Assembly: GCA_937921775.1 (NCBI GenBank)
Contig: CAKZUK010000022.1
Coordinates: 1-50,084 of the forward strand
Length of the DNA: 50,084 nt
Direction: 5' to 3'
Origin: an uncultured Saprospiraceae bacterium
Lineage (GTDB): Bacteria; Bacteroidota; Bacteroidia; Chitinophagales; Saprospiraceae
Of this stretch, positions 28,212 to 36,830 are shown piece after piece (position 1 is the first letter of the stretch; every line of letters begins with the position of its first letter). The notes beneath the pieces are model-generated. The model searched no databases, had not been told where the DNA came from, and saw nothing but the letters and a program-made list of their open reading frames with translations. A program made the position numbers and the translations under genes.

Positions 28212-29270
28212 TTATTGGTTTACCTTAACCAAGTCTCGACGCTGCTCTTCTATCATTTCTTGGAACTTATCAAATTCCAACAAGGCACGTGCATACACCT
28301 TATTGGCTTTTGCGTTAGGATGATGATCCAGTTTGCTAATGATATTGGAAGAAAGTTCCTTGGGATCAATTCTGTCAAAGGAATCAGTCATTGGAATCTT
28401 GTACCTTGCTGCTATTTCCTGAACAGTGGCCATATTTCCGTTGTCAGATATTAAGGACAAAACATTGATGATGACAGGGATATCATTGGCCATGCTAAAT
28501 GCGCTGATTTTACCAAACATCTCGTCCATAAATGTGATTTGCTGAGGCTCCATATCAAACATTCTTTTTGTAGTTGTAGAAGCGAACGTACGCTCAATCA
28601 AACCCGCGAGATAACAGGAGAAAAATGGTTTCTTTCCCTTATCCTTAATCTTGATTTTATAATTACCTTCATAATGCTTTTCTGATGGAAGGAAATAATC
28701 ATTAAGCGCACAAAAGCCTATGATGATAAAGTCTGGATCATAACTGGCAACCTGCTCTTCTAGTACCCCCAAATAATTTAGAAGGTTATATCCCCCAACA
28801 CCAAAATTGATAACCTCATAGTTAATGCCATCTGACTGCTCGTTAAGGGACTGCTCTATCACACTGTGATATACCTCCTCAATGTCAACGCCACTACCCA
28901 TTGTAAAAGAATCACCAATAACTAATCCACGAATGGTATTATCTGGTTTAGCCTTACTATACTCTTTGTCACGGTGGCCATGCGAGTTTGTTTTGAATTT
29001 CTTAAGCTTAAAGTGGGTGTCAATGTTGGGTTTTAGTTGATACAATACTCTGTAGTCATCGGCTGCTTTAAGGAAGCCCGATGAGCCCAAAGGAATGAAA
29101 GAATTCACTTTAGTGTAAGAAAAGGCATCTATACCAAAATAGTAGACGCGCGCAGTTAACTCTCCAAAAAATACGGCCATCAGCAGACCGAATCCAATGG
29201 ATATCATCTTTAAAGTTCTCAGCCGTTTGGGGCTGATCTTAGGCGAGTTTGATGAGCTTTGTTTTTCCAT
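28212..29270 (-). CDS. Membrane-anchored SGNH/GDSL-type hydrolase
   Basis: A 352-residue protein with an N-terminal membrane anchor (about residues 22-41) and an SGNH hydrolase domain. Visible blocks are GDSF (119-122) with nucleophile Ser121, GVGGYN (157-162) supplying the oxyanion Gly, ALND (188-191) supplying the oxyanion Asn, and DHHPNA (about 315-320) with the catalytic Asp/His. Members of this group act as esterases or O-acetyl hydrolases on glycans or lipids; the substrate cannot be told from sequence. It faces the periplasm if the anchor is N-in. It is the last of three minus-strand envelope genes, separated from the Omp85-like gene by 349 bp containing a truncated repeat element. Confidence 0.85.
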   Translation of the reverse strand: MEKQSSSNSPKISPKRLRTLKMISIGFGLLMAVFFGELTARVYYFGIDAFSYTKVNSFIPLGSSGFLKAADDYRVLYQLKPNIDTHFKLKKFKTNSHGHRDKEYSKAKPDNTIRGLVIGDSFTMGSGVDIEEVYHSVIEQSLNEQSDGINYEVINFGVGGYNLLNYLGVLEEQVASYDPDFIIIGFCALNDYFLPSEKHYEGNYKIKIKDKGKKPFFSCYLAGLIERTFASTTTKRMFDMEPQQITFMDEMFGKISAFSMANDIPVIINVLSLISDNGNMATVQEIAARYKIPMTDSFDRIDPKELSSNIISKLDHHPNAKANKVYARALLEFDKFQEMIEEQRRDLVKVNQ

Positions 29271-29619
29271 ACGAAATCGTGATACTTAGTTGAGTTGATC
29301 CCTCGTAGAACTGAGGTTTAGTGATGAATCTTTCAATTATGTAAACATACTAATTTTGTAACAGTTCAACTTGAAGTGATTTATATAATTTCCCTTTAGA
29401 TATTTTTTTAGACCGCCCGATTGGCTGATCGCCAACGCGGACAAGAGTTAAGGGATAAGGATTAAATAACTGTCCGCATCCCTAAGGGAATTATCAAGAT
29501 TCCTCGCCTATCGGAATGGATTTACAGTGATTTTTTAATTGCTTTTTTGAAAATTAAAAAACAGAATAATCTCCCTAAGTTTTTTTTTGTAGGTATGGGT
29601 TTCTATATGAAGGAGCACT
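29271..29619. other. Gene-free gap, 349 bp
   Basis: It holds a small hairpin TTGGC/GCCAA (29421-29425 and 29431-29435) and, next to it, the short derivative of the inverted-repeat element described at 29448-29485. No coding frame is apparent. Confidence 0.5.
29448..29485. repeat. Internally deleted copy of the 30914-31077 inverted-repeat element
   Basis: 29 consecutive bases (29448-29476) are identical to the left end of the element at 30914-30942, and the following bases continue directly into GCATCCCTAA, the outer right end of that element (31066-31075). The interior is missing. Confidence 0.8.
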
Positions 29620-30897
29620 TTAAAAATACTGCCCAATCCCTAGTACCAAACCTCGTCGGTCAATATCCTTCGCATCCACTCCATAATCCAGTCGAAAAAT
29701 CAAGTTATAAGCTTCTTTATAAATAAGGCGCAATCCACCTCCAACGAAAAGCTGCAAGCTATCTTCATCAACTATATCTTCCAATGATCCTCCCGGGTCA
29801 CGCCAGGTACCTGTATCCGAAAAGGCAACTAATTGGCTTGCGAATCGCTTATTCTCAAATATGGTGTGTCGATATTCTGCATTGAACACGAGTGCTGCAG
29901 TACCTCTTTCAATTCGGTTTCCGGAGCCACGTATATTGACGTAGCTGTCCAATACAAAGGGTGCAAAGGGAGAATTTTTGTTGGTCGCAAGGCCTACTCG
30001 CAAGCGCGCTGCAAAATTCCCTTTATCTTTAAACCTTATAAAATATCGTATATCGTTAAGTAGAATATAAAAACGGGATTGGTCATAAAAATTATAGACA
30101 CCTTGCAGGCTAAAGCTATTGTCAAAACCATCAAGAAAGTAATAATGGTATTTTATTTTACTGCTTAGATGGATGGCTTTCGCCAAAAATTTAGCTTGGC
30201 GAAGTGAAGATGGACCTGAGGTTTGTATATCATCGTGTCGCTTGTTCTTTCTATATGTTTCTACAAAATAGGTACCTCCAAATTCAAAAGCACTCGTCCG
30301 ATTTAGTCGGTACATGCTGGTGAGTCCTAAACTTATATTATCATAATCGTAGAACACTACTTCGTCAGAAAAATACAAAGGTTCTACCGAAGCCCAACGA
30401 AAAGCACTTACTGAGCCACCCCATTTACTCCTTTTGAATTGAGGGATTTTATAGTAAATATTATAGTTGTGTCGCTTGTCGTTATTTTGATAAAATACGG
30501 TCAACTTTTGTCCTCGTCCTTGCCAGTTGTCGTCATTTATACCGACTTGATACCAAAAATTCCCTTTGACTCCTCCAAAGTTTATCAACGGAAACAAGGT
30601 CAATCCTTCCTGCAAATGAAACTGAATATCGACTTGCTGATTAATGGTATCAAGTGTATAGCTTCCATTGACAATGGCATTTAAATTTTTTAACCGTTGG
30701 AGGTCATTATCTAGTTTTTCTAAATCAATCGACTCCCCTACTTTTGAATCAATAAAGCGAAACAAATAATCTTGTTGTGTTCGTTTTAATGGATTGATTT
30801 CAATATTGGAAATAAGGTGCTGTGCGGCAGCCTTCGTCCCAGTTAGCATGGTGAAGAGAAAAACAAGTATAAATAAGCTACCTTTTATTTGATTCAT
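29620..30897 (-). CDS. Omp85-like outer-membrane protein with a single POTRA domain
   Basis: A 425-residue protein with signal peptide (about 1-25, TKAAAQ), one POTRA-like domain (about 27-95; ISNIEINPLKRTQQDYLFRFIDSKVGESIDLEKL in outline, with the strand-helix pattern) and a beta-barrel of the surface-antigen D15/BamA type (about 100-425) ending in GLVLGIGQYF with a terminal Phe. BamA has five POTRA domains and about 800 residues, so this is a reduced relative; comparable proteins are linked to insertion or export of specific envelope proteins or lipids. It lies between the DUF547-barrel and SGNH genes on the same strand; a 164-bp foldback element separates it from the former. Confidence 0.82.
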   Translation of the reverse strand: MNQIKGSLFILVFLFTMLTGTKAAAQHLISNIEINPLKRTQQDYLFRFIDSKVGESIDLEKLDNDLQRLKNLNAIVNGSYTLDTINQQVDIQFHLQEGLTLFPLINFGGVKGNFWYQVGINDDNWQGRGQKLTVFYQNNDKRHNYNIYYKIPQFKRSKWGGSVSAFRWASVEPLYFSDEVVFYDYDNISLGLTSMYRLNRTSAFEFGGTYFVETYRKNKRHDDIQTSGPSSLRQAKFLAKAIHLSSKIKYHYYFLDGFDNSFSLQGVYNFYDQSRFYILLNDIRYFIRFKDKGNFAARLRVGLATNKNSPFAPFVLDSYVNIRGSGNRIERGTAALVFNAEYRHTIFENKRFASQLVAFSDTGTWRDPGGSLEDIVDEDSLQLFVGGGLRLIYKEAYNLIFRLDYGVDAKDIDRRGLVLGIGQYF

Positions 30898-30913
30898 TTA
30901 ATAATCTAGGTTC

Positions 30914-31077
30914 TTAAGGGATAAGGATTAAATAACTGTCCGATTTGAGCTCGTAAATATTGAGCTAGATGATCGAAAAAACGTAGGCATAGCGAGCTAT
31001 GACGAGGCTTTTTCGAGAAATATAGCTCAACTGTTTACCTCTCTAATCGGACAGTTATTTAGGCCGCATCCCTAAAC
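30914..31077. repeat. 164-bp inverted-repeat (foldback, MITE-like) element
   Basis: The outer arms 30914-30946 and 31045-31077 are imperfect reverse complements over about 33 bp, including a perfect AAATAACTGTCCGATT-type core. Inside, TCGAAAAA...CATAGC (30973-30992) pairs with GCTATG...TTTTTCGA (30996-31015) around a short loop, and TTGAGC/GCTCAA pairs lie between. The whole sequence can fold into one long hairpin. No coding capacity. It fills the gap between the DUF547-barrel and Omp85-like genes. The left end is shared exactly with 29448-29476. Confidence 0.8.
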
Positions 31078-31097
31078 TTTAGCTATTCGTTAAACGA

Positions 31098-32651
31098 TTA
31101 TCTCGATATCCGTACTCCTATATTAAAGGTAGAAGCTCGGCCATTGTTCTCTGATAAAAACTCATTGGTAAAAGCAGAGTATAGGGCTTCAATTTCGAAA
31201 TTTGTTGTCACTTGATATTTAGCACCAATCCCTGCTTGCGCAAAATAATCATAATCTTTTTGCCAATACGGGGAATAATTTCCTAAGACATAAAAGGTCG
31301 TTTTAGGGTTAGGAAAATAACTAAAGATAGTAGTCACTGGCGTCGAAAATCGATTCAAATCTCCTTCTGATTTCTTACCAATATCTTCCAATAAGAAATC
31401 TACTTCTGTAAAAATAGAAAAAGAAGATCCAATTGAGAAATCATTAAAGAACTGTGTATTCCAGAACGCACCATCCCAATCAATATAAGGTTTAGAATCT
31501 GTTCCCTCTAGATCATCTCCAATCGGAAATGTGAAGGCACTTTGAATGGAAAAATTTTCTAATTGTTGAAATGGAGCCCAACGGATTTTCGGTCCTACAT
31601 TTGTAAAACCATGCCGGCGACTATCAGCTTTATTAGTCAATACATTTAATGGTGAAGTATCAGCCTCGGTGTTGCTAACGCGACGGTAGCGCAAATCAAA
31701 GCCAGCATTAAAACGCCCCGTAAAACCATATAAAAAACTAAGAGATGTTGTAAAAAAATTAGACCGACTATTAAAGTCTCCATCTGGTGCTGAACGTGTT
31801 TTTTGAGTATATAAATTATTGAAAATTTTCGCTTCAATCCCTCCTTTAGGAATCGCTGCTGAAACGACATAGCGTGCACTATTGGCACTATTACTACTAG
31901 CTTGGATGGATGATGTATCAATGTTCTTAACATTATTCAATCCCCAGTCGTAATCATAATAATCACTTGCATAATTGGTTGGAACGGCCTCTGTTCTATA
32001 GCTATTAATGAAATCTAAAACCTCTTTTTTGCTAGCTCCAAAGTCAGATGAATACCAGGAAAAAATTTGTGATAAACTAAGTCGCTTTGCTGTCTTATTA
32101 ACACGAATAAACTGTGGATCATTCATAGCAGCTCTGGTTTGAGTTTCCAACTGATTCTCCAGAGTAGCTGGCATATAGGCAAAATTGGTAATGGGCGGAC
32201 AATCCAAAGCACCACAGACCAATACAAAGTGAAAGCGTGGATCATTATACTTTTTCAATAAAAGTGTTTTCTCAATGAAGTTTAAACTTACTTTCGTACC
32301 ATTCAATACATTTTTTTTAGCATCAAAAAAGCTACTCTTTTCTTGTACCGATCTACGGATTCCGTTTTTCACCACAGCGTTGATAACCAAAAGATTGTAT
32401 GCATTAATCAAATAAGCTTGTTTAGTCTTTTCATCTAGTTTATGGTAATAACTAATGGCAATGGTATTTATTAATGCCTTAAAGTCAGCGTCTTTTCCAA
32501 TTCCTTTATAATCTACATTTCCATCTTGGACATACTGTTTTAAAATCTTGTCTGCTTGTTGGAAAAAAGCGTTATCAATCATTTGCCCTTGAGCAAAAAA
32601 GCTCATCATGAATATAGCTCCGATAATTAATATTGAATTTTTCATTTTCAT
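31098..32651 (-). CDS. DUF547 domain fused to an outer-membrane beta-barrel
   Basis: A 517-residue protein with signal peptide (about 1-22). Residues about 25-235 are a DUF547 domain, recognised by KQAYLINAYNLLVINAVV and FHFVLVCGALDCPPITN, the conserved Cys-containing centre of the family; its biochemical activity is not established, although the fold has been compared with thiol hydrolases. Residues about 255-517 are amphipathic beta-strands with alternating aromatic residues typical of an outer-membrane barrel, ending in FNIGVRISR. The ATG at 32651 (MKMKN) is chosen; a second ATG lies two codons later. Upstream, on the same strand, the ftsZ transcript ends at a terminator, so this gene probably has its own promoter, which I could not identify. 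Confidence 0.8.
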   Translation of the reverse strand: MKMKNSILIIGAIFMMSFFAQGQMIDNAFFQQADKILKQYVQDGNVDYKGIGKDADFKALINTIAISYYHKLDEKTKQAYLINAYNLLVINAVVKNGIRRSVQEKSSFFDAKKNVLNGTKVSLNFIEKTLLLKKYNDPRFHFVLVCGALDCPPITNFAYMPATLENQLETQTRAAMNDPQFIRVNKTAKRLSLSQIFSWYSSDFGASKKEVLDFINSYRTEAVPTNYASDYYDYDWGLNNVKNIDTSSIQASSNSANSARYVVSAAIPKGGIEAKIFNNLYTQKTRSAPDGDFNSRSNFFTTSLSFLYGFTGRFNAGFDLRYRRVSNTEADTSPLNVLTNKADSRRHGFTNVGPKIRWAPFQQLENFSIQSAFTFPIGDDLEGTDSKPYIDWDGAFWNTQFFNDFSIGSSFSIFTEVDFLLEDIGKKSEGDLNRFSTPVTTIFSYFPNPKTTFYVLGNYSPYWQKDYDYFAQAGIGAKYQVTTNFEIEALYSAFTNEFLSENNGRASTFNIGVRISR

Positions 32652-32968
32652 TAGTTGTGTGCGGAATGGTTAATAACTTATGTTTGTAATGCCTTACAAA
32701 GAAAGGACTATTCCAAGTTGATTGTTTCTCAAAAGGATAAACTAATTATCACAGAAGTATCCAAAGTGTCTTGGTGGAAACACTTTGCCCTATACCAAAA
32801 AAATGGGGCGCTCAATAAGAGCACCCCATTTAAAGAAATTCTAACTATACTAATTTTTACCAAAAGTCTTTATTTATGAGAGAATAGGGATGAGATTTAC
32901 TCCCGCAAAACCAAGGGTTGTACGTCTAAACCCAATTCAATAAAATATTTTAAAGTGACTAAGTACTA
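32652..32968. other. Gap between ftsZ and the DUF547 gene, 317 bp
   Basis: It carries two hairpins: the ftsZ terminator (32797-32831) and an 8-bp stem CAAAGTGT/ACACTTTG (32762-32769 and 32780-32787). No open frame looks real. Confidence 0.6.
32797..32831 (-). terminator. Intrinsic terminator of the dcw (ftsZ) transcript
   Basis: GAGCACCCCATTT (32819-32831) and AAATGGGGCGCTC (32801-32813) pair over 13 bp with one mismatch and a 5-base loop. In the minus-strand direction the stem runs into a seven-T tract (A run at 32797-32803). It lies about 140 bp after the ftsZ stop and marks the end of the division cluster. Confidence 0.85.
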
Positions 32969-34402
32969 CTAATCCGGCTTGTCGTGCAAGAAAGCATTAT
33001 CTGAACGCAGCTCTTCTTCTTCACCGATCGTCCATCTTGATGCTTCCATGTCTGACGAATGAGGTACATCATCCAAGTTAACTCGACGACGTCGGTATGC
33101 TGGTTGATTTTCCAAATCATTCACCGTGTTAGGATTGTTTAATTTCACGTTTGAATTTCGTAATCTTGCCTGCTCTCTTCTTAGGCGATCCATTTCCTGT
33201 TGGATTCTACGCTCCTCATCCATTCTCTTCTTGTCTTCATCCTTTACATATGGCTCGTCATAAGAGTAAGACGATTGACTATTACGATTGTGTTTTGTAA
33301 ATGACTCACGAAGATCATCAAACTCTACAGTTTTTGCACCTTCGCCTTCATTGTGACCTACTTCATAAAAACCTGCTTGCTTAGATTGTTCGTCATCTAA
33401 TGAAACACGTACTTTTTCTTCAGTAGGAACTTCTACGTTCTTTTCTTTGTGTTCGAAACCAGTTGAAATAACAGTTACAGAAATCTTCTCACCTAGTGAT
33501 TCGTCAAAGCAGTTACCCCAGATAAGGTTGGTACCAAATCCAGCTTCTTCTTGTACAAATTCAGTGATTTCGAAAATTTCATCCATTGTTACTTCTTTAG
33601 TTCCAGAAGATATGTTCAATAGAATGTGCTGAGCACCTCTAATGTGATTGTCTTCCAACAATGGTGAGTTCAAGGCATCATCAACTGCGCGCTTTGCACG
33701 ATCATCACCTTCCGCTTCAGCTGTACCCATGATAGCTACACCACTGTCGCGCATTACTGTGTTTACATCTTCAAAATCCACGTTTACATAACCAGCAACA
33801 GTGATGATTTCAGCAATACCCTTGGCAGCTGTAGTCAATACGTTGTCCGCTTCTGAAAATGCTTCAGATAAAGATAGGTTTCCGTGAATCTGACGTAATT
33901 TATCGTTAGATATTACGATCAGTGTATCCACGTTTTTCTTTAGTTCTTCCAATCCTTCTCCACCTTGAGAAGTACGCTTGCGTCCTTCAAATGTGAAAGG
34001 AAGGGTTACGATACCAACCGTTAGGATATCCATCTCCTGCGCAGCTTTCGCAATGATAGGAGCAGCACCAGTACCGGTACCACCACCCATACCGGCAGTG
34101 ACAAATAACATTTTGGTATTATTGGACAAAAATGTTTTTACTTCTTCAATAGATTCGACACAGGCTTGCTTACCGATAGCGGGTCTTGAACCTGCACCAC
34201 GGCCTTCAGTTAGTTCTGGGCCAAGTGAAATTCGAGTAGGAACAGGGCTTAGTTCCATCGCTTGATTATCGGTATTACAGATGGCAAAATCAACGCCAAC
34301 AATACCTTGTCTGAACATGTTGGTTACAGCGTTACTTCCGCCTCCACCAACACCTATTACCTTAATTATTGATCCTTCTTCTTTTGGTAAATCAAATAGC
34401 AT
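32969..34402 (-). CDS. ftsZ: Cell division protein FtsZ
   Basis: A 477-residue tubulin-like GTPase that forms the cytokinetic ring. The tubulin signature GGGTGTGAAP is at 106-115, the nucleotide-binding GVGGGGSNAV loop at 17-26, and the T7 catalytic-loop motif NVDFEDV at 207-213. After the GTPase and C-terminal domains (to about residue 315) comes a long charged, disordered linker and a short conserved tail SDNAFLHDKPD, the Bacteroidota form of the peptide that normally binds FtsA. It is last in the cluster, 232 bp after ftsA; that gap contains a palindromic element, and a terminator follows ftsZ. Confidence 0.98.
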   Translation of the reverse strand: MLFDLPKEEGSIIKVIGVGGGGSNAVTNMFRQGIVGVDFAICNTDNQAMELSPVPTRISLGPELTEGRGAGSRPAIGKQACVESIEEVKTFLSNNTKMLFVTAGMGGGTGTGAAPIIAKAAQEMDILTVGIVTLPFTFEGRKRTSQGGEGLEELKKNVDTLIVISNDKLRQIHGNLSLSEAFSEADNVLTTAAKGIAEIITVAGYVNVDFEDVNTVMRDSGVAIMGTAEAEGDDRAKRAVDDALNSPLLEDNHIRGAQHILLNISSGTKEVTMDEIFEITEFVQEEAGFGTNLIWGNCFDESLGEKISVTVISTGFEHKEKNVEVPTEEKVRVSLDDEQSKQAGFYEVGHNEGEGAKTVEFDDLRESFTKHNRNSQSSYSYDEPYVKDEDKKRMDEERRIQQEMDRLRREQARLRNSNVKLNNPNTVNDLENQPAYRRRRVNLDDVPHSSDMEASRWTIGEEEELRSDNAFLHDKPD

Positions 34403-34535
34403 AATTAGAAAATTTAGAGGTCAAGTTCTTTAATAACTAGTTAGGATTATTAAAGCTACTTAATGAATTAAAAATTTGTTTCTCAAGATTCTGTTTAAAA
34501 TAAATCTAGTATGTTAAAATTAGTTAGTATTTCTT

Positions 34536-34630
34536 ACTGGTTGCTGGATTCTGGATGCTTGTTGCTGAATGTACTCGACCTTAGCGATTGCGGGTGTACA
34601 CGTTAGACGTGATCCAGCATCTTGCATCTA
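34536..34630. repeat. Intergenic palindromic element C between ftsA and ftsZ
   Basis: Degenerate TGCTGGAT units on the left (34542-34549, with further variants) face ATCCAGCA and GCATC units on the right (34612-34619, 34624-34628). The core GCGATTGCGGGT (34584-34595) is identical to that of the element at 46044-46055, although the arms differ, and a CACGTTAGACGTG hairpin lies beside it. Confidence 0.55.
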
Positions 34631-34634
34631 GTGC

Positions 34635-35978
34635 CTAGAATTCTGTATCGTGTTCAGCTTCAAACCACTGCTTCGTTTTAGTAAAGAGTTGCTCGTACCA
34701 TTTCGATTCCTTTTCGTCTACAGCAACTGGTTCTTCTTCCATAATGGCGTCGACAGTAACTGGCACTTCTTCTTTTACAACAGTGTATACGACCTTTCCG
34801 GATTCAACGTTCTGAATGCCTTCAATTAGCAATCCGATTGCAGTTGAATAAATTGGGCTACAAACCTTTTCAGTATAACCGTGAGCCAAGTGTTCGATTG
34901 GCATTCCGATACGTGTACTGAAACCTGTGTGAAAGGCAGCCAACTTCTCGATGTGCGCTAATAAAGAACCTCCACCTGTTAATACGATACCACCGATCAA
35001 TTTGTTCTCATAACCTGAGCGACGAATTTCCCAAACCACATAATCCAAAATTTCTTCGACTCTTGCCTGAATAATCATAGACAGGTTTTTTTCAGAGATC
35101 TCCTTAGGATCATGGCCTTTCAAGCCAGGAATGGTGATAATTCTATTGTCATAAACTTCTTCAGACAATGCTGAACCAAATTTAACTTTCAGTTTTTCTG
35201 CTTGCTGCTCCATTACAGTGCAACCTTCTTTTATATCCTTAGTAATCACGTTGCCACCAAAAGGAATCACTGCCGTGTGGCGGATAATACCTTCTTGAAA
35301 AATCGTGATATCCGTTGTACCTCCTCCTATATCAACCAGTGCTACACCTGCTTCTTTCTCTTCATCTGAAAGTACAGATGATGCAGATGCGATTGGCTCC
35401 AGTGTCATTTCAGCAACCTTTAATCCAACGCGCTCGATGCAGCGGTAGATATTGTTTGAGGCTGTGATTTGGCCTGTAATGATATGGAAGTTAGCCTCTA
35501 AACGTACACCTGACATACCGATTGGGTCAGTGATCCCCTGCTCGTTATCAATTGTATATTCCTGAGGAATAACGTGAAGAATTTTATCACCTGGAGGAAG
35601 TACTAATTTGTACATATCCTTGATTAGGCGATCAATATCTTTTTGATCAATTTCGTTCAAATCGTTGTCGCGAGTAAGAATACCACGGTGCTGTAAAGTT
35701 TTAATATGCTGGCCAGCAATTCCAACATGCACTATTTTGATTTCTTCACCAGAGTTACGTTCAGCTGCAGCAACCGCATCTTTGATTGCCTTTACTGTTT
35801 TTTCGATGTTGGATACAACACCTCTAGTTACGCCGGCAGACTCTACCTTACCAACTCCAAGAATTTCAATTTTACCGTGTTCGTCTTTACGACCGGCAAT
35901 AGCGCAAACTTTAGTGGTTCCGATGTCAAGCGCAACGACTATTGGATTTTCGTTTTTGTTACCAAAGTTTTCCATCAT
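34635..35978 (-). CDS. ftsA: Cell division protein FtsA
   Basis: A 447-residue actin-like ATPase that tethers FtsZ to the membrane. Phosphate-1 motif ALDIGTTK (16-23), the domain 1C region (about 85-165), the phosphate-2 motif LVDIGGGTTDI (about 213-223) and the adenosine-motif GGIVLTGGGSLL (about 330-341) are all present. The C-terminus ends in an amphipathic stretch KWYEQLFTKTKQWFEA, a plausible membrane-targeting helix. Two ATG codons open the frame (MM); either could serve. It is 75 bp after ftsQ and in the same direction, so probably co-transcribed. Confidence 0.97.
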   Translation of the reverse strand: MMENFGNKNENPIVVALDIGTTKVCAIAGRKDEHGKIEILGVGKVESAGVTRGVVSNIEKTVKAIKDAVAAAERNSGEEIKIVHVGIAGQHIKTLQHRGILTRDNDLNEIDQKDIDRLIKDMYKLVLPPGDKILHVIPQEYTIDNEQGITDPIGMSGVRLEANFHIITGQITASNNIYRCIERVGLKVAEMTLEPIASASSVLSDEEKEAGVALVDIGGGTTDITIFQEGIIRHTAVIPFGGNVITKDIKEGCTVMEQQAEKLKVKFGSALSEEVYDNRIITIPGLKGHDPKEISEKNLSMIIQARVEEILDYVVWEIRRSGYENKLIGGIVLTGGGSLLAHIEKLAAFHTGFSTRIGMPIEHLAHGYTEKVCSPIYSTAIGLLIEGIQNVESGKVVYTVVKEEVPVTVDAIMEEEPVAVDEKESKWYEQLFTKTKQWFEAEHDTEF

Positions 35979-36053
35979 AGTATAGTTTTAATAGTGTTGG
36001 TAGTTGCGATCACTCTTCACAGGTAACATAGAATATGTATTCCCTCCTGTTAA

Positions 36054-36830
36054 TTAGCGTTTTTTGCAAACTACCTGGTTTTTAAATTTCAAATTTATCG
36101 TTTTATACCTTTTCCATCCTGTGTAAGGGACAGCTTCGGCATAGAAAGCTTTTAGTCTAAAAAATTTATCTTCAATGTTTTCATATGGTCCTAGAATAAT
36201 TTTCTGGCTTCCTAGTATCGGGGTAAGGATATAATCTCCTTTTTCAGTTACATAAATCTGTTCGATCATTGCTTGTAAGAAATCATCGCTCAGAATTCGG
36301 TTCGTTAGTTCAAATAAATCTCGCAGTGCGTGTTTACGGCGCTTTAGAAAATTTTCCACATGTGGTGGAATGTTTCCGTTGGCAACCATGACATTTGCTG
36401 TAAAGTGTTTTGACAGAGGCATCTTTTTGCCTTCTTTATCTAAATAGTAATTAAGTCCGTTATCATCGATCACCCTCAATAAGGGTTCTCTTTGTTTCAA
36501 GTTGATGAATATTACATTTTGCGCATCTACATAAGCTTCAGCAGAGGATACAAAAGGATCATCTTCCAAAACCTCCTCTACCCTTTCCATATCAATTGCA
36601 CTTAATGGCAATCCGACAAGGCTTACAGCGAAGCTCCTTAGCAATTTTTCTTTGACGTCTACCTCCGAAATCAAGGTATGCCCGTTTTCTAATCGCTCGA
36701 TGCTAACCACCATATCGCGTGCCTTCTTCTGCTCTTTCTTTTGCACCGTCCAAACGATCAGTGCAGCGATCAGAAATAATGTGGCGATAATAAGCAATCG
36801 CTTCAATAATCTTTGTGTATCCCTATTCAT
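36054..36830 (-). CDS. ftsQ: Cell division protein FtsQ/DivIB
   Basis: A 258-residue bitopic protein: a short basic cytoplasmic N-terminus, one membrane span (about 12-29), a POTRA-like domain (about 40-120, VVSIERLENGHTLISEVDV through VIFINLKQREPL) and a beta domain to about 250. In other bacteria it links FtsB/FtsL to the septal machinery; identification here rests on architecture and position between murC and ftsA as much as on sequence, since the family diverges strongly. Its ATG overlaps the end of murC by 8 bp, implying translational coupling. Confidence 0.9.
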   Translation of the reverse strand: MNRDTQRLLKRLLIIATLFLIAALIVWTVQKKEQKKARDMVVSIERLENGHTLISEVDVKEKLLRSFAVSLVGLPLSAIDMERVEEVLEDDPFVSSAEAYVDAQNVIFINLKQREPLLRVIDDNGLNYYLDKEGKKMPLSKHFTANVMVANGNIPPHVENFLKRRKHALRDLFELTNRILSDDFLQAMIEQIYVTEKGDYILTPILGSQKIILGPYENIEDKFFRLKAFYAEAVPYTGWKRYKTINLKFKNQVVCKKR

